NCBI RefSeq assembly: GCF_038562635.1 | Contig: NZ_JBCFBO010000001.1 | Location: 1,962,643 to 2,026,642, forward strand | DNA: 64,000 nucleotides | From: Methanobacterium sp. | GTDB taxonomy: Archaea > Methanobacteriota > Methanobacteria > Methanobacteriales > Methanobacteriaceae | Direction of reading: 5' to 3' | Shown: positions 55,241 to 63,269 of the stretch, piece by piece | Numbering within the stretch: the first letter of the stretch is position 1 | Layout of the letters: every line of letters starts with the position of its first letter | Made by a program: the position numbers and the translations under genes | The notes under the pieces: generated by a model | What the model was told of the DNA's origin: nothing | Database searches by the model: none | Seen by the model: only the letters and a program-made list of their open reading frames with translations

Positions 55241-56890
55241 ATGGAAAGAGAAGTATACGAATGCGACGTTCTAATTATAGGCTCTGGAGGAGCAGGCTGT
55301 AGGGCAGGAATAGAAGCTTCTAAATATGATTTAAACACTATAATAGTATCAAAAGGGTTAACATTTAAGTCGGGTTGTACAACACTGGCAGAAGGCGGAT
55401 ACAACGCTGCTTTTGGAGCAGTTGATTGTGAGGACACTGTTGAAGCTCATTTTGAAGACACCCTTAAAGGCGGGGGCTATCTAAACGATTCTAACCTGGT
55501 AAGAATTCTGGTAGAAGAAGCACCGCAGAGGTTAATTGAGCTTGAAAGCTATGGTGCTCTTTTTGACAGGCAGGAATCAGGACAGATTAACCAGCGCCCA
55601 TTCGGAGGTCAAAGTTACAGGCGTACGTGCTTCCAGGGAGATAGAACTGGCCATGAAATGATGCTGGGTTTAAAAGAAGAAGTAACAAAGCGAGGTATCA
55701 AAACCATGGATGAGATAATGATCACGTCTCTTATCATGGATGAAACCGGCCGGAACGTCATAGGGGCATGTGGATTATCACTTAAAGACTCTAAACTTAT
55801 GGTATTTAAAGCTAAATCTGTAATTCTTGGAAGTGGAGGGGCAGGCTGGTTATACCCTGTTACTTCAAACACATTACAGAAAACTGGGGACGGCTACTTC
55901 ATTGCATACAATGCAGGCGCAGATTTACTGGATATGGAGCAGGTGCAGTTCCACCCAACAGGAATGATACATCCTGAATCCAGAAAAGGAGTCCTTGTAA
56001 CTGAAGCTGTGAGGGGAGAAGGTGGAATTCTCTTAAACTCTGAAGGCGAAAGGTTCATGGAAAAATACGACCCTCGAAAGGAACTTGCAACCCGTGATGT
56101 AGTGGCAAGGGCTATATACAATGAGATAAGGGAAGGAAGAGGAACCGCAAAAGGTGGAGTTTACCTTGATGTGACACATCTTCCAGCAGAAGTTATTGAA
56201 GAGAAGCTTGAGACAATGCTTGCACAGTTCCTGGATGTTGGTGTGGATATAAGAAAAGAGCCAATGGAAGTGGCACCAACAGCGCACCATTTCATGGGCG
56301 GTGTAAGAATAACTGAAAACGGCGAAACCACAGTAGGTAATTTATTTGCAGCAGGTGAAGCCGCTGGAGGTATACACGGTGCAAACAGGCTTGGTGGAAA
56401 TGCACTGGCTGATACTCAAGTATTTGGAAAAAGGGCAGGTGAAGCCGCTGCTAAAAATGCTTTAGATAGTGAGTTACTGTCAAATGATGCTTTTGTTGAC
56501 GCGGAAGATGCAAGGATTTCAGGCCTTATTAAGGAGGGTACAGTATATCCCTTTGAGATTAAGAAAGAGCTTGAAGAAGTCATGTGGAAAGACGTGGCTA
56601 TAATAAGGAATCAAGAAGGTTTAATGGCCGCGTTAAAGAGGATAAAAGAGCTTAAAGAAATGCTTCCGGACATGAAAGTACCTGGAGGCATGGGCTTTAA
56701 TAAAGACCTTCAAGATGCCCTTGAAGCATTTATAATGCTTGATGTGGCAGAAATTGTTACAAAGGCTGCATTTTTACGCCGTGAAAGCAGGGGATCTCAC
56801 TACAGGGAAGACTATCCTGAAACGAGCGATGACTGGAAAAAGAGTATTGTTTTCAATAAGAGCGGACGACTGAAGTTTATTGAAAGGTAA
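55241..56890 (+). CDS. tfrA: Thiol:fumarate reductase subunit A
   Basis: This 549-residue flavoprotein subunit uses coenzymes M and B as donors (giving CoM-S-S-CoB) to reduce fumarate to succinate, feeding 2-oxoglutarate synthesis in methanogens. FAD-binding motifs are CDVLIIGSGGAGCRAGIEAS (9-28), SGCTTLAEGGYNAAFGA and FAAGEAAGGIHGANRLGGNA (about 368-387). Active-site residues are QFHPTGM, RKELATRDVVARA and HHFMGG. The CoM/CoB-oxidising partner TfrB (Fe-S, HdrB-like) is not in the window, so the genes are unlinked as in related species. No clear SD precedes the ATG, and AT-rich sequence suggests a short leader. Confidence 0.93.
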   Translation: MEREVYECDVLIIGSGGAGCRAGIEASKYDLNTIIVSKGLTFKSGCTTLAEGGYNAAFGAVDCEDTVEAHFEDTLKGGGYLNDSNLVRILVEEAPQRLIELESYGALFDRQESGQINQRPFGGQSYRRTCFQGDRTGHEMMLGLKEEVTKRGIKTMDEIMITSLIMDETGRNVIGACGLSLKDSKLMVFKAKSVILGSGGAGWLYPVTSNTLQKTGDGYFIAYNAGADLLDMEQVQFHPTGMIHPESRKGVLVTEAVRGEGGILLNSEGERFMEKYDPRKELATRDVVARAIYNEIREGRGTAKGGVYLDVTHLPAEVIEEKLETMLAQFLDVGVDIRKEPMEVAPTAHHFMGGVRITENGETTVGNLFAAGEAAGGIHGANRLGGNALADTQVFGKRAGEAAAKNALDSELLSNDAFVDAEDARISGLIKEGTVYPFEIKKELEEVMWKDVAIIRNQEGLMAALKRIKELKEMLPDMKVPGGMGFNKDLQDALEAFIMLDVAEIVTKAAFLRRESRGSHYREDYPETSDDWKKSIVFNKSGRLKFIER

Positions 56891-56990
56891 ACAGTTAAAT
56901 AATTAATTTAACTATTTTTTTTGGATACTGAAGGTATTTTGGTGAATTTATCAGTATGTAACTTGAATATCAAAAAAAGGAAATCTGTTC

Positions 56991-57527
56991 ATGAAATACA
57001 TAGCTTTACTTCGCGGAATCAACATAGGCCGCAGTAAAAGAATAAAAATGGCTGATTTAGTAAAAACCTTGGAATCGCTCGGTTTTAAAAATGTAAAAAC
57101 ATATCTTCAAAGCGGTAATGTTATTTTTGAGCATGATTCTGGTGATATCACGGAAATTGTCCTAAGCATTGAAAGAAAAATAAGTCAGACATTCTCTTTT
57201 TCTGTAGATGTAATTATTCGGACAAAGGATGAACTGGAAAACATTGTTAAAGGCAATCCATTTATTAAAGAGCCTGATATTGAGCTTGATAAACTGCATG
57301 TGACATTTTTATCTGATATTCCGGATCAGAAAGCGGCTTTAGATTTAGATGTAAATACGGCTGAAAATGAAAAATTTGAAATTATTGGCAGGGAAGTGTA
57401 CCTATACTGCCCTAATGGGTATGCAAGGACAAAATTAAAGAATGATATGTTTGAGAAGAAGTTAAATACTACAGCGACAACGAGAAATTGGAAAACAGCA
57501 AATAAGCTGATTGAATTATCCAGTTAA
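56991..57527 (+). CDS. DUF1697 family protein
   Basis: This 178-residue soluble protein has the family start YIALLRGINIGRSKRIKMADL (3-23), then LKNVKTYLQSGNVIFEHD-like (VKTYLQSGNVIF, about 36-47) and the C-terminal TTATTRNWKTANKL (about 159-172). DUF1697 is common in bacteria and rare in archaea, so acquisition from bacteria is possible. The function is unknown. AAGGAAA lies 7-8 nt before the ATG. It converges with the zinc-ribbon membrane protein gene 53 nt downstream. Confidence 0.85.
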   Translation: MKYIALLRGINIGRSKRIKMADLVKTLESLGFKNVKTYLQSGNVIFEHDSGDITEIVLSIERKISQTFSFSVDVIIRTKDELENIVKGNPFIKEPDIELDKLHVTFLSDIPDQKAALDLDVNTAENEKFEIIGREVYLYCPNGYARTKLKNDMFEKKLNTTATTRNWKTANKLIELSS

Positions 57528-57579
57528 AATCTAAAGTTAATCAGTTACTATAAAGACTGAACAGTTTGTTGAAATATTT

Positions 57580-58560
57580 TTAATAAAGATTTATCAATAT
57601 TATGGTGACTGCAAGTGAAGTTAAGGTCCCCGCAATCAACTTCTTGTTAATAGTCTTTATTTTAAAGGTTTTTCCATAATATGCTGCATCTTCTAGGGAA
57701 GGGAAATATGTAATGGTGCCGCCGCATCTGCAGTGGGTGAAATCATCAGGAATTTCATCATCTTCGAGGCTGTAGTAGCCGTTGCACTTTGAACAGATCA
57801 AAAAACCTTTATATTCTTTTTTATTGACCATAGGGCTGATATCAGTTTTAATAATCTTAAAAATAGTTTTATATGCATTTATAACATCTATAGTTGTTAT
57901 ATATGTCCTATTTTTGTTAACAGTGCTGCACACAGCAAGAAATTTAGCTATTCTTTTAAGTTCACGTTTAAATGTGATTTCAATACTTCCAATCTCATTA
58001 AAGCTTTTTGAAATCAGTAGATCGTGCAGTTTATCAAAAAATCGTTCAGTATGTTTGTCTGTCCATTTGACTTCTTTGATATCATGGAAAAAACTATCGT
58101 CAAAGTTATTTGGGGAGTTTACCCTGTCAAAGTTTTCCAGTCCTAAAATGATTTTTTCAAGAATATTGCTGGAGAAAATGGCTTTAACATCTTCTTCCTG
58201 CAGCTGTCTTCCTAAGTTCATGGAGTAAACCCTTTCCAGGAACCGGTAAAACTGATGAAGTGAAAAATAATCAACAGAACCTGAAAAAATATTGCTCTTT
58301 TCAGGGGTTAAATTATTTGACATAGCTCGCTGTAGTAATGAACTGGTGGATAGTAACCCGTTATATGCACTGGTTAAAACACTGATGGGATCTTCCCAGT
58401 TTTTATAAATATCAAAAAATTCTTCATAGATACCTTTATTTTTCAGATATCCTAGGTCCAGAATGACATTTCTCACACTTTCAAAGTCAAAACCGGTACC
58501 TAAATCTTCTAGTTCTCCTCTTATTGATCTAACATAACCTTTATTATACACTAGAGCCAT
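57580..58560 (-). CDS. Zinc-ribbon, membrane-anchored protein (paralogue 1)
   Basis: This protein of about 326 residues has an N-terminal helical domain of about 220 residues with no match I know (LGTGFDFESVRNVILDLGYL, LTPEKSNIFSGSVDYFSLHQ, NLGRQLQEEDVKAIFSSNI). A cytosolic zinc ribbon follows (CSKCNGYYSLEDDEIPDDFTHCRCGG, about 258-283), then one membrane helix at the C terminus (LIAGTLTSLAVTIILINLY). An ATG at 58617 is in frame, but GGTG before the ATG at 58560 and the paralogue's MAL start decide. Together with its larger paralogue at 58975 it is a tandem pair. Function unknown. Confidence 0.72.
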   Translation of the reverse strand: MALVYNKGYVRSIRGELEDLGTGFDFESVRNVILDLGYLKNKGIYEEFFDIYKNWEDPISVLTSAYNGLLSTSSLLQRAMSNNLTPEKSNIFSGSVDYFSLHQFYRFLERVYSMNLGRQLQEEDVKAIFSSNILEKIILGLENFDRVNSPNNFDDSFFHDIKEVKWTDKHTERFFDKLHDLLISKSFNEIGSIEITFKRELKRIAKFLAVCSTVNKNRTYITTIDVINAYKTIFKIIKTDISPMVNKKEYKGFLICSKCNGYYSLEDDEIPDDFTHCRCGGTITYFPSLEDAAYYGKTFKIKTINKKLIAGTLTSLAVTIILINLY

Positions 58561-58974
58561 ATTTTTCACCGAAATAATATTTTTGGCAATTATGTGGCTT
58601 TTAACAAGAAAATTCAAAAAAATAATGACAGTCTAATCAATATTTATAATCTTTATTGAATATGTGACGTGAAGTTAAAGGTGTAGGGCCTGCTCTAAAG
58701 TCATTAATAACCATAAAAATTTGTTATTAAAAGCCACTGTTAGTCTAATATATTGTTAGTACAAAATTTGGCCAGATCATTATATAAATAAGTATTATTT
58801 GAATAAAGGTGAAAAAGAATATTTTTATATATCAGAAATTAGAGCGCAAATAAATTTTTTATATAAATTAAAATTGGCTGGCGTAAATTAAATTTAAAAT
58901 ATATGTTGGGCATTATTCAGAATTCCGCGCTTTAAATTGATTATTTTTACAATTTAAACCTTTAAAAATTATTT
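58561..58974 (-). promoter_or_regulatory. Conserved long upstream region of paralogue 1
   Basis: The segment 58777-58811 (ATTATATAAATAAG then TATTATTTGAATAAAGGTG) is nearly repeated at 60424-60457 upstream of paralogue 2, at a similar distance from each start (about 200-220 nt). It includes a TATA box. GTGAAGTTAAAGGTGTAGGG at 58667-58686 also has a weaker match. The genes were therefore duplicated with their promoter and a leader of about 200 nt. Confidence 0.5.
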
Positions 58975-60222
58975 TTAATCTGCGGCGCTTTTTTTGGACC
59001 GTTGGCACATGAAAGTCCAGATTCTTCTGCAGTAAATAGCGAAAACTCCCACCACCATAATAAATATGAATATTGTACTTCCTCCAATTGAAGGAATTTG
59101 GTTAAATTTAACTCCGGACAGTATAATCGAAGATATGAAAACGGCCATAAAGAAAAGCGCTCCAGAGATATTACCTGTTAAAAATCCATATTTAAATCCG
59201 TCTGTGTAGTTTTTAGCCATTATAATAGTCACAATCCCTATGAGCAGTGCTATTAAAATGACATTATTAAATATGAGGCCAAACATCAGTGAAGTTATGG
59301 CTCCTGCAATTAATCCCTTCTCATCCATCACCATTTCTTTAAAAGAGCCTACATAATGTTTCACGTTCTCCAAAGACATGCTGTATACAAGATTACCACC
59401 ACAGCTGCACTGAATGAAATCGTCGGGAATTTCATCTTCTTGAAGGTAGTAGTAGCCGTTGCATACAGGACAGATTAATAATCCTTTATATTCTTTTGTA
59501 TTAACTAAATGGCGAATGTCCATTTTTATAATCTTAAAAAGAAGTTTATAAGAGGATATAACTTCTATTGTAGTTATATATCTTCTTCCTTTACCCACTG
59601 TACAACATACTGTAAGAAATTTGGCTATTCTTTTAAGTTCGCGTTTAAATGCAATTTCTCTGTCTTCCATTTGATTAAAGCTTTTTGAAATCAATAAATC
59701 GTGTAATTTATCGAAAAACTTCTCGGTATGTTTATCTGTCCATATAACTTCTTTAATATCCTGGAAGAAACTATCATTCAACGTTGATGGAGAAACATGC
59801 TCAAAATTTTCCTGTCCTAAAATAATCTTTTCTATAATATTACTGGAAAAAATAGCTTTAACGTCTTCTTCCTGCAGCCCTCTCCCTAAATTCATGGAGT
59901 AAACCCATTCCATGAACCTGTAAAGATGATAAAATGAATAATAGTCCACGTAACTTGAAAAAATATTGCTTTTTTCGGGAGTCAACCCATTAGATACTGC
60001 CTGAGTTAATAATGGGCTAATGGACTGCAATTCATTCTGCATACCTGCCGAAACATTAACAGGATCTTCCCAGTTTTTAAAAACGTTAAAGAAATTGCCA
60101 TAAATTCCGTTATCTACAAGATACTGCATATCTGATATAAGGTTTCGCACGCTTTCAAAATCAAAACCGATCCCTAAATTCTCCAGTTCTCCTTTTATAG
60201 ATTTATTAGTTCTTAAAGCCAT
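58975..60222 (-). CDS. Zinc-ribbon, multi-spanning membrane protein (paralogue 2)
   Basis: This 415-residue protein is clearly related to paralogue 1 over its first 310 residues: GENLGIGFDFESVRNLISD-type start, LTPEKSNIFSSYVDYYSFYH, NLGRGLQEEDVKAIFSSNI, and the zinc ribbon CPVCNGYYYLQEDEIPDDF then CSCGG at about 255-281. The C terminus is longer, with four membrane helices (about 310-400). The ribbon sits just before the membrane, as in DnaJ-like or scaffold proteins. The family and function are unknown. The N-terminal region (ITTIEVISSYKLLFKII) recalls winged or lid helices, but I make no assignment. Confidence 0.72.
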   Translation of the reverse strand: MALRTNKSIKGELENLGIGFDFESVRNLISDMQYLVDNGIYGNFFNVFKNWEDPVNVSAGMQNELQSISPLLTQAVSNGLTPEKSNIFSSYVDYYSFYHLYRFMEWVYSMNLGRGLQEEDVKAIFSSNIIEKIILGQENFEHVSPSTLNDSFFQDIKEVIWTDKHTEKFFDKLHDLLISKSFNQMEDREIAFKRELKRIAKFLTVCCTVGKGRRYITTIEVISSYKLLFKIIKMDIRHLVNTKEYKGLLICPVCNGYYYLQEDEIPDDFIQCSCGGNLVYSMSLENVKHYVGSFKEMVMDEKGLIAGAITSLMFGLIFNNVILIALLIGIVTIIMAKNYTDGFKYGFLTGNISGALFFMAVFISSIILSGVKFNQIPSIGGSTIFIFIMVVGVFAIYCRRIWTFMCQRSKKSAAD

Positions 60223-60537
60223 ATTTCCACGTCAAGTTAGTTTTAATGTATGCGAATCATTTACATGTGAAATTAAGAGTATAGGGGTTATAATGGTGTA
60301 ATATTAAATTTATAGATGTAAAATTGATTTTAACCGCATGTTAAGCATAATTGAATATTATATCTTGTTAAAATCATTAATAATTTGTTTTAGATATTGT
60401 ATCATTAATATTATGCATGTGCTATTATATAAAGCAGTATTATTTGAATAAAAGTGCATAATAATATTAGTTAAGTATATTTTATTAAATAAAAGTGAGA
60501 TTAGATGTTGATTTAAAAAAGAATATTAAAATAAGCA
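60223..60537 (-). promoter_or_regulatory. Conserved upstream region of paralogue 2
   Basis: It carries ATTATATAAAGCAG then TATTATTTGAATAAAAGTG at 60424-60457, the counterpart of the element upstream of paralogue 1, and CATTAATAATTTG near 60373-60386 with a match at 58700-58725. Otherwise AT-rich and empty. The tRNA-Arg gene ends at 60538. Confidence 0.5.
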
Positions 60538-60609
60538 TGCCCTGACCGGGACTTGAACCCGGGTAATAGGATCCGCAATCCTACGTGATATCCGCTACAC
60601 TATCAGGGC
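60538..60609 (-). tRNA. tRNA-Arg(GCG)
   Basis: On the minus strand the cloverleaf reads: acceptor GCCCTGA/TCAGGGC, D arm GTGTAGCGGATATCAC with GG, anticodon arm TAGGA-TTGCGGA-TCCTA (anticodon GCG, for CGC/CGT codons), T arm CCGGG-TTCAAGT-CCCGG, and discriminator A at 60538. No CCA is encoded and no intron is present. TTTTTAAAT about 20-28 nt upstream on the same strand is a TATA-like element. It is the only tRNA gene in the window. Confidence 0.95.
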
Positions 60610-60784
60610 AACTTTTAATGATTTAAAAATTATCTAATAAAAAACGCTCTTTTTACATCTTTAATTTTTTTAATATTTAAATTTTTAATTAATTTTGGAG
60701 AGATTAACTAATCTACTGGTCCACTGTATTATAACTCAATAAATTTATATTATACATTTATCTCAGTTATACTGGTGAATGATT

Positions 60785-61561
60785 ATGTGTGAATTCTGTG
60801 TTCAACATGGTGCGGGCAAAAAATGGTATCTAACCGCTAAGAATTATGCTGATGAGCTGGCAGATTCAGAAGAAAGAAAAAAGTTCATCCATGATTTTTT
60901 TAAATCCTACGAACGAAATTACAGAAAAAATGTTCGCATGACTGATATAGCAAGGAAAGTACCGTTTGTGAAGGAATATGCAGAAAAAAAGATTAATAAT
61001 TATTTTAGCCAGAAGCATGCAGGACAGGTTGTTTCTTTAGAAGATGCAATTTCTATATGCAGTATCCCTGGGAGAGTCAGTGTTGTAGATTGTCCCTGCC
61101 AGAAATACCTTTCAGGTAAAGAAGAAAAGAAATGCATACTTTTTGGGACTACTGCAGACATTGTGGAAAGTTTACCTGAATTTTCTAATATTTATGATAT
61201 GGGCTTTGAAGATGCAGTTGAATTACTGAAAGCGACCGAAAAAGAAGCCAAAATTCACACTGTATGGACTTTTATGTCCCCTTATATTGGGGCTATATGT
61301 AACTGCAACCAGAGAGGATGTTTGTTATTTCATCTGAAAAATAAGTATCAATTTGCTGAAATCGTGCACAGAGGTCATGAAACAGCTGTAATAGATAAAG
61401 AGATGTGTACTGGTTGTGGAAACTGTCAGATTATTTGTCAGTTTGATGCTGTGGCAATTGTAGATGGAAAAGCGGAAATTAACTCTAACTGTCAGGGATG
61501 CGGGGTTTGCAGAAGTTTTTGCCGTGTAGAAGTAATTAATCTAGTTTCAAGGTATCCTTAA
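60785..61561 (+). CDS. Fe-S protein with C-terminal 2[4Fe-4S] domain (paralogue 1)
   Basis: This 258-residue protein begins MCEFCVQHGAGKKWY, with two N-terminal cysteines. A cysteine-rich middle follows: VDCPCQKYL (about 102-110), KKCILFG (about 116-122) and ICNCNQRGC (about 172-180). A ferredoxin domain ends the protein (CTGCGNCQIICQFDAV and CQGCGVCRSFC, about 206-245). So up to three or four Fe-S clusters are possible. I do not know a characterised homologue. GGTGA at 60774 lies 6 nt before the ATG at 60785, better than the ATG at 60779. A close paralogue lies at 62416. Confidence 0.8.
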   Translation: MCEFCVQHGAGKKWYLTAKNYADELADSEERKKFIHDFFKSYERNYRKNVRMTDIARKVPFVKEYAEKKINNYFSQKHAGQVVSLEDAISICSIPGRVSVVDCPCQKYLSGKEEKKCILFGTTADIVESLPEFSNIYDMGFEDAVELLKATEKEAKIHTVWTFMSPYIGAICNCNQRGCLLFHLKNKYQFAEIVHRGHETAVIDKEMCTGCGNCQIICQFDAVAIVDGKAEINSNCQGCGVCRSFCRVEVINLVSRYP

Positions 61562-62182
61562 ACTTAGATATGGGATATAGGTCATACATAATCTGAATTG
61601 CATCCATGTAACGGTAAAACTGGTAACTGCTCCAACAATAACCTGGGCCGGTGTGTGCTGGTTAAGATAGACACGGCTCCACATGACCATAATGAGGGGG
61701 AATCCAAACAAAAGTCCGGGATATCCAAATATGCAAGTTATGGCTGCTGCGGGTCCTGCAATTCCCATAGAATGTACGCTGATTTTCCAGAAAAAGGTTA
61801 CAAATATGGTAAGTATTATATTTGTGAGGTAGCACAGCATCAGTATTGCAGCTACAGCAGGGGCTCCTGCAATGAAAAGCATGATTATTCCAATAATATA
61901 AGATAATGCCCCGAAAAGTAGGGGAAATGTACGTTCATCCTTGTCACTTACGTCTAAATCTAAATTTTTACTTTTTATCCACATTAAAGCTGCGATCAAT
62001 GGTAAAAAAGTCCCAAAAAGCAGGCAGATAAATGTTGATATTAAAAAATTATTTCCACCGGCTGCAAAATAATTTATAATAACGAAAACTGGTATGGTTA
62101 CTATTACAGGTTGTACAATGTTTGAAACTACCTGAGCGAACCCATGTTTGAATTTAAAATTAGAAGCAATTGATTTCATCAT
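61547..62182 (-). CDS. PAP2-superfamily membrane phosphatase-like protein
   Basis: This 211-residue protein has six membrane helices and remnants of the PAP2 motifs: KISVHSMG (about 133-140, motif 2 SxxH) and SRVYLNQHTPAQVIVG (about 168-183, motif 3 SR-x5-H), where the usual final Asp is Gln. Motif 1 (K-x6-RP) appears reduced to KDERTFPL (about 81-88). PAP2 proteins dephosphorylate lipid phosphates. The changed residue leaves activity uncertain. The gene converges with the Fe-S paralogue 1 and overlaps its end by 15 nt. AAAGG precedes the ATG. Confidence 0.8.
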   Translation of the reverse strand: MMKSIASNFKFKHGFAQVVSNIVQPVIVTIPVFVIINYFAAGGNNFLISTFICLLFGTFLPLIAALMWIKSKNLDLDVSDKDERTFPLLFGALSYIIGIIMLFIAGAPAVAAILMLCYLTNIILTIFVTFFWKISVHSMGIAGPAAAITCIFGYPGLLFGFPLIMVMWSRVYLNQHTPAQVIVGAVTSFTVTWMQFRLCMTYIPYLSLRIP

Positions 62183-62415
62183 TTACCTTTCATAATTGAT
62201 GTTAATTATTTTAAATATTATATATATTAAATTTACGGTCTTTAATTAGCAGTATTAAGTATTAATAGTGTATTTTTAAGATTTTTATATATTTATAGGT
62301 ATGTAACATATGTTGTATATGCTTTTAACTGCTAATTAAATGAAATTTCATTTAATTTTATTTATATTGTATTATATAATTTATATAATTATATTATTAT
62401 TTTATGGTGAAATTT

Positions 62416-63207
62416 ATGTGTGAATTCTGCATGCAGCATGGGGCTGGTAAAAAATGGTATCTGGCTGCTCAAAACTATGCTGATAAACTGGCGCAATCAC
62501 AAGAAAGAAAATTATTTATAAAAAGTGTTTTTAAAGACTATAGAAAAATGTATGGGAGACAGGTGCGTATAGCGGATGTTGCACTCAAAATACCGCTTGT
62601 TAAAAAATATGCATTGATGAAGTTCAATGCATTTTTTACGAGTGACCATTCAGGCCATGTAGTTTCCCTTGAAGATGCAGTTTCCATATGTGGTATTCCG
62701 GGGAGGGTTAGCCTTGTTGACTGTCCCTGCAGCAAATATCTTTTTGGTAAGGATGTGAAAAAATGCATACTTTTTGGATTTACAGCAGAAATTGTGGATA
62801 ATATTCCTGAATTTTCACCGGTACAGGATATAGGAGCTGAAGATGCTGCAGAGTTCCTTAAGGGCCTCGATGAACAGGGTACGATTCATACAATATGGAC
62901 GTTTAAGACGCCGTATATAGGTGTTATCTGCAACTGTAATAGTAGAGACTGCGTTTTAATGCATTTAAATCAGCGTTACAAAGATTTAAATGTCATAAGA
63001 GCGGGTCATGAAGTTGCGGTGGTAAATAATGAAATCTGTAATGGGTGCGGGAATTGTCAAAGGGCATGCCAGTTTAAAGCAGTTACAATAAATGAAAAAA
63101 AAGCAAATATTAACAATAGTTGCTATGGATGCGGCGTATGCAGGAATTTTTGCCCTGTAGAGGCAATTCAGCTGGTGCCAAGAATTGAATTAGAATTAAT
63201 CAAATGA
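62416..63207 (+). CDS. Fe-S protein with C-terminal 2[4Fe-4S] domain (paralogue 2)
   Basis: This 263-residue paralogue of the gene at 60785 is well over half identical by eye. All cysteine positions are kept: MCEFCMQHGAGKKWY, VDCPCSKYL, KKCILFG, ICNCNSRDC, CNGCGNCQRACQF and CYGCGVCRNFCPVE. The second ferredoxin motif has the usual CP here, whereas paralogue 1 has CR. The start is the ATG at 62416, with GGTGA 5 nt upstream; an ATG four codons earlier (62404) overlaps that SD. The PAP2 gene sits between the two, on the other strand. A redox role is inferred. Confidence 0.8.
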   Translation: MCEFCMQHGAGKKWYLAAQNYADKLAQSQERKLFIKSVFKDYRKMYGRQVRIADVALKIPLVKKYALMKFNAFFTSDHSGHVVSLEDAVSICGIPGRVSLVDCPCSKYLFGKDVKKCILFGFTAEIVDNIPEFSPVQDIGAEDAAEFLKGLDEQGTIHTIWTFKTPYIGVICNCNSRDCVLMHLNQRYKDLNVIRAGHEVAVVNNEICNGCGNCQRACQFKAVTINEKKANINNSCYGCGVCRNFCPVEAIQLVPRIELELIK

Positions 63208-63269
63208 TTGTAGTAAATAACATGCAAATTTTTTTATAAATCCATTAATCTCCGACATTTGGTTATTCA

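Noticed and set aside
55241..56890. Succinate dehydrogenase/aspartate oxidase instead of TfrA
   Set aside because: The N terminus, length and methanogen context fit TfrA better, and no Sdh partner genes are adjacent.
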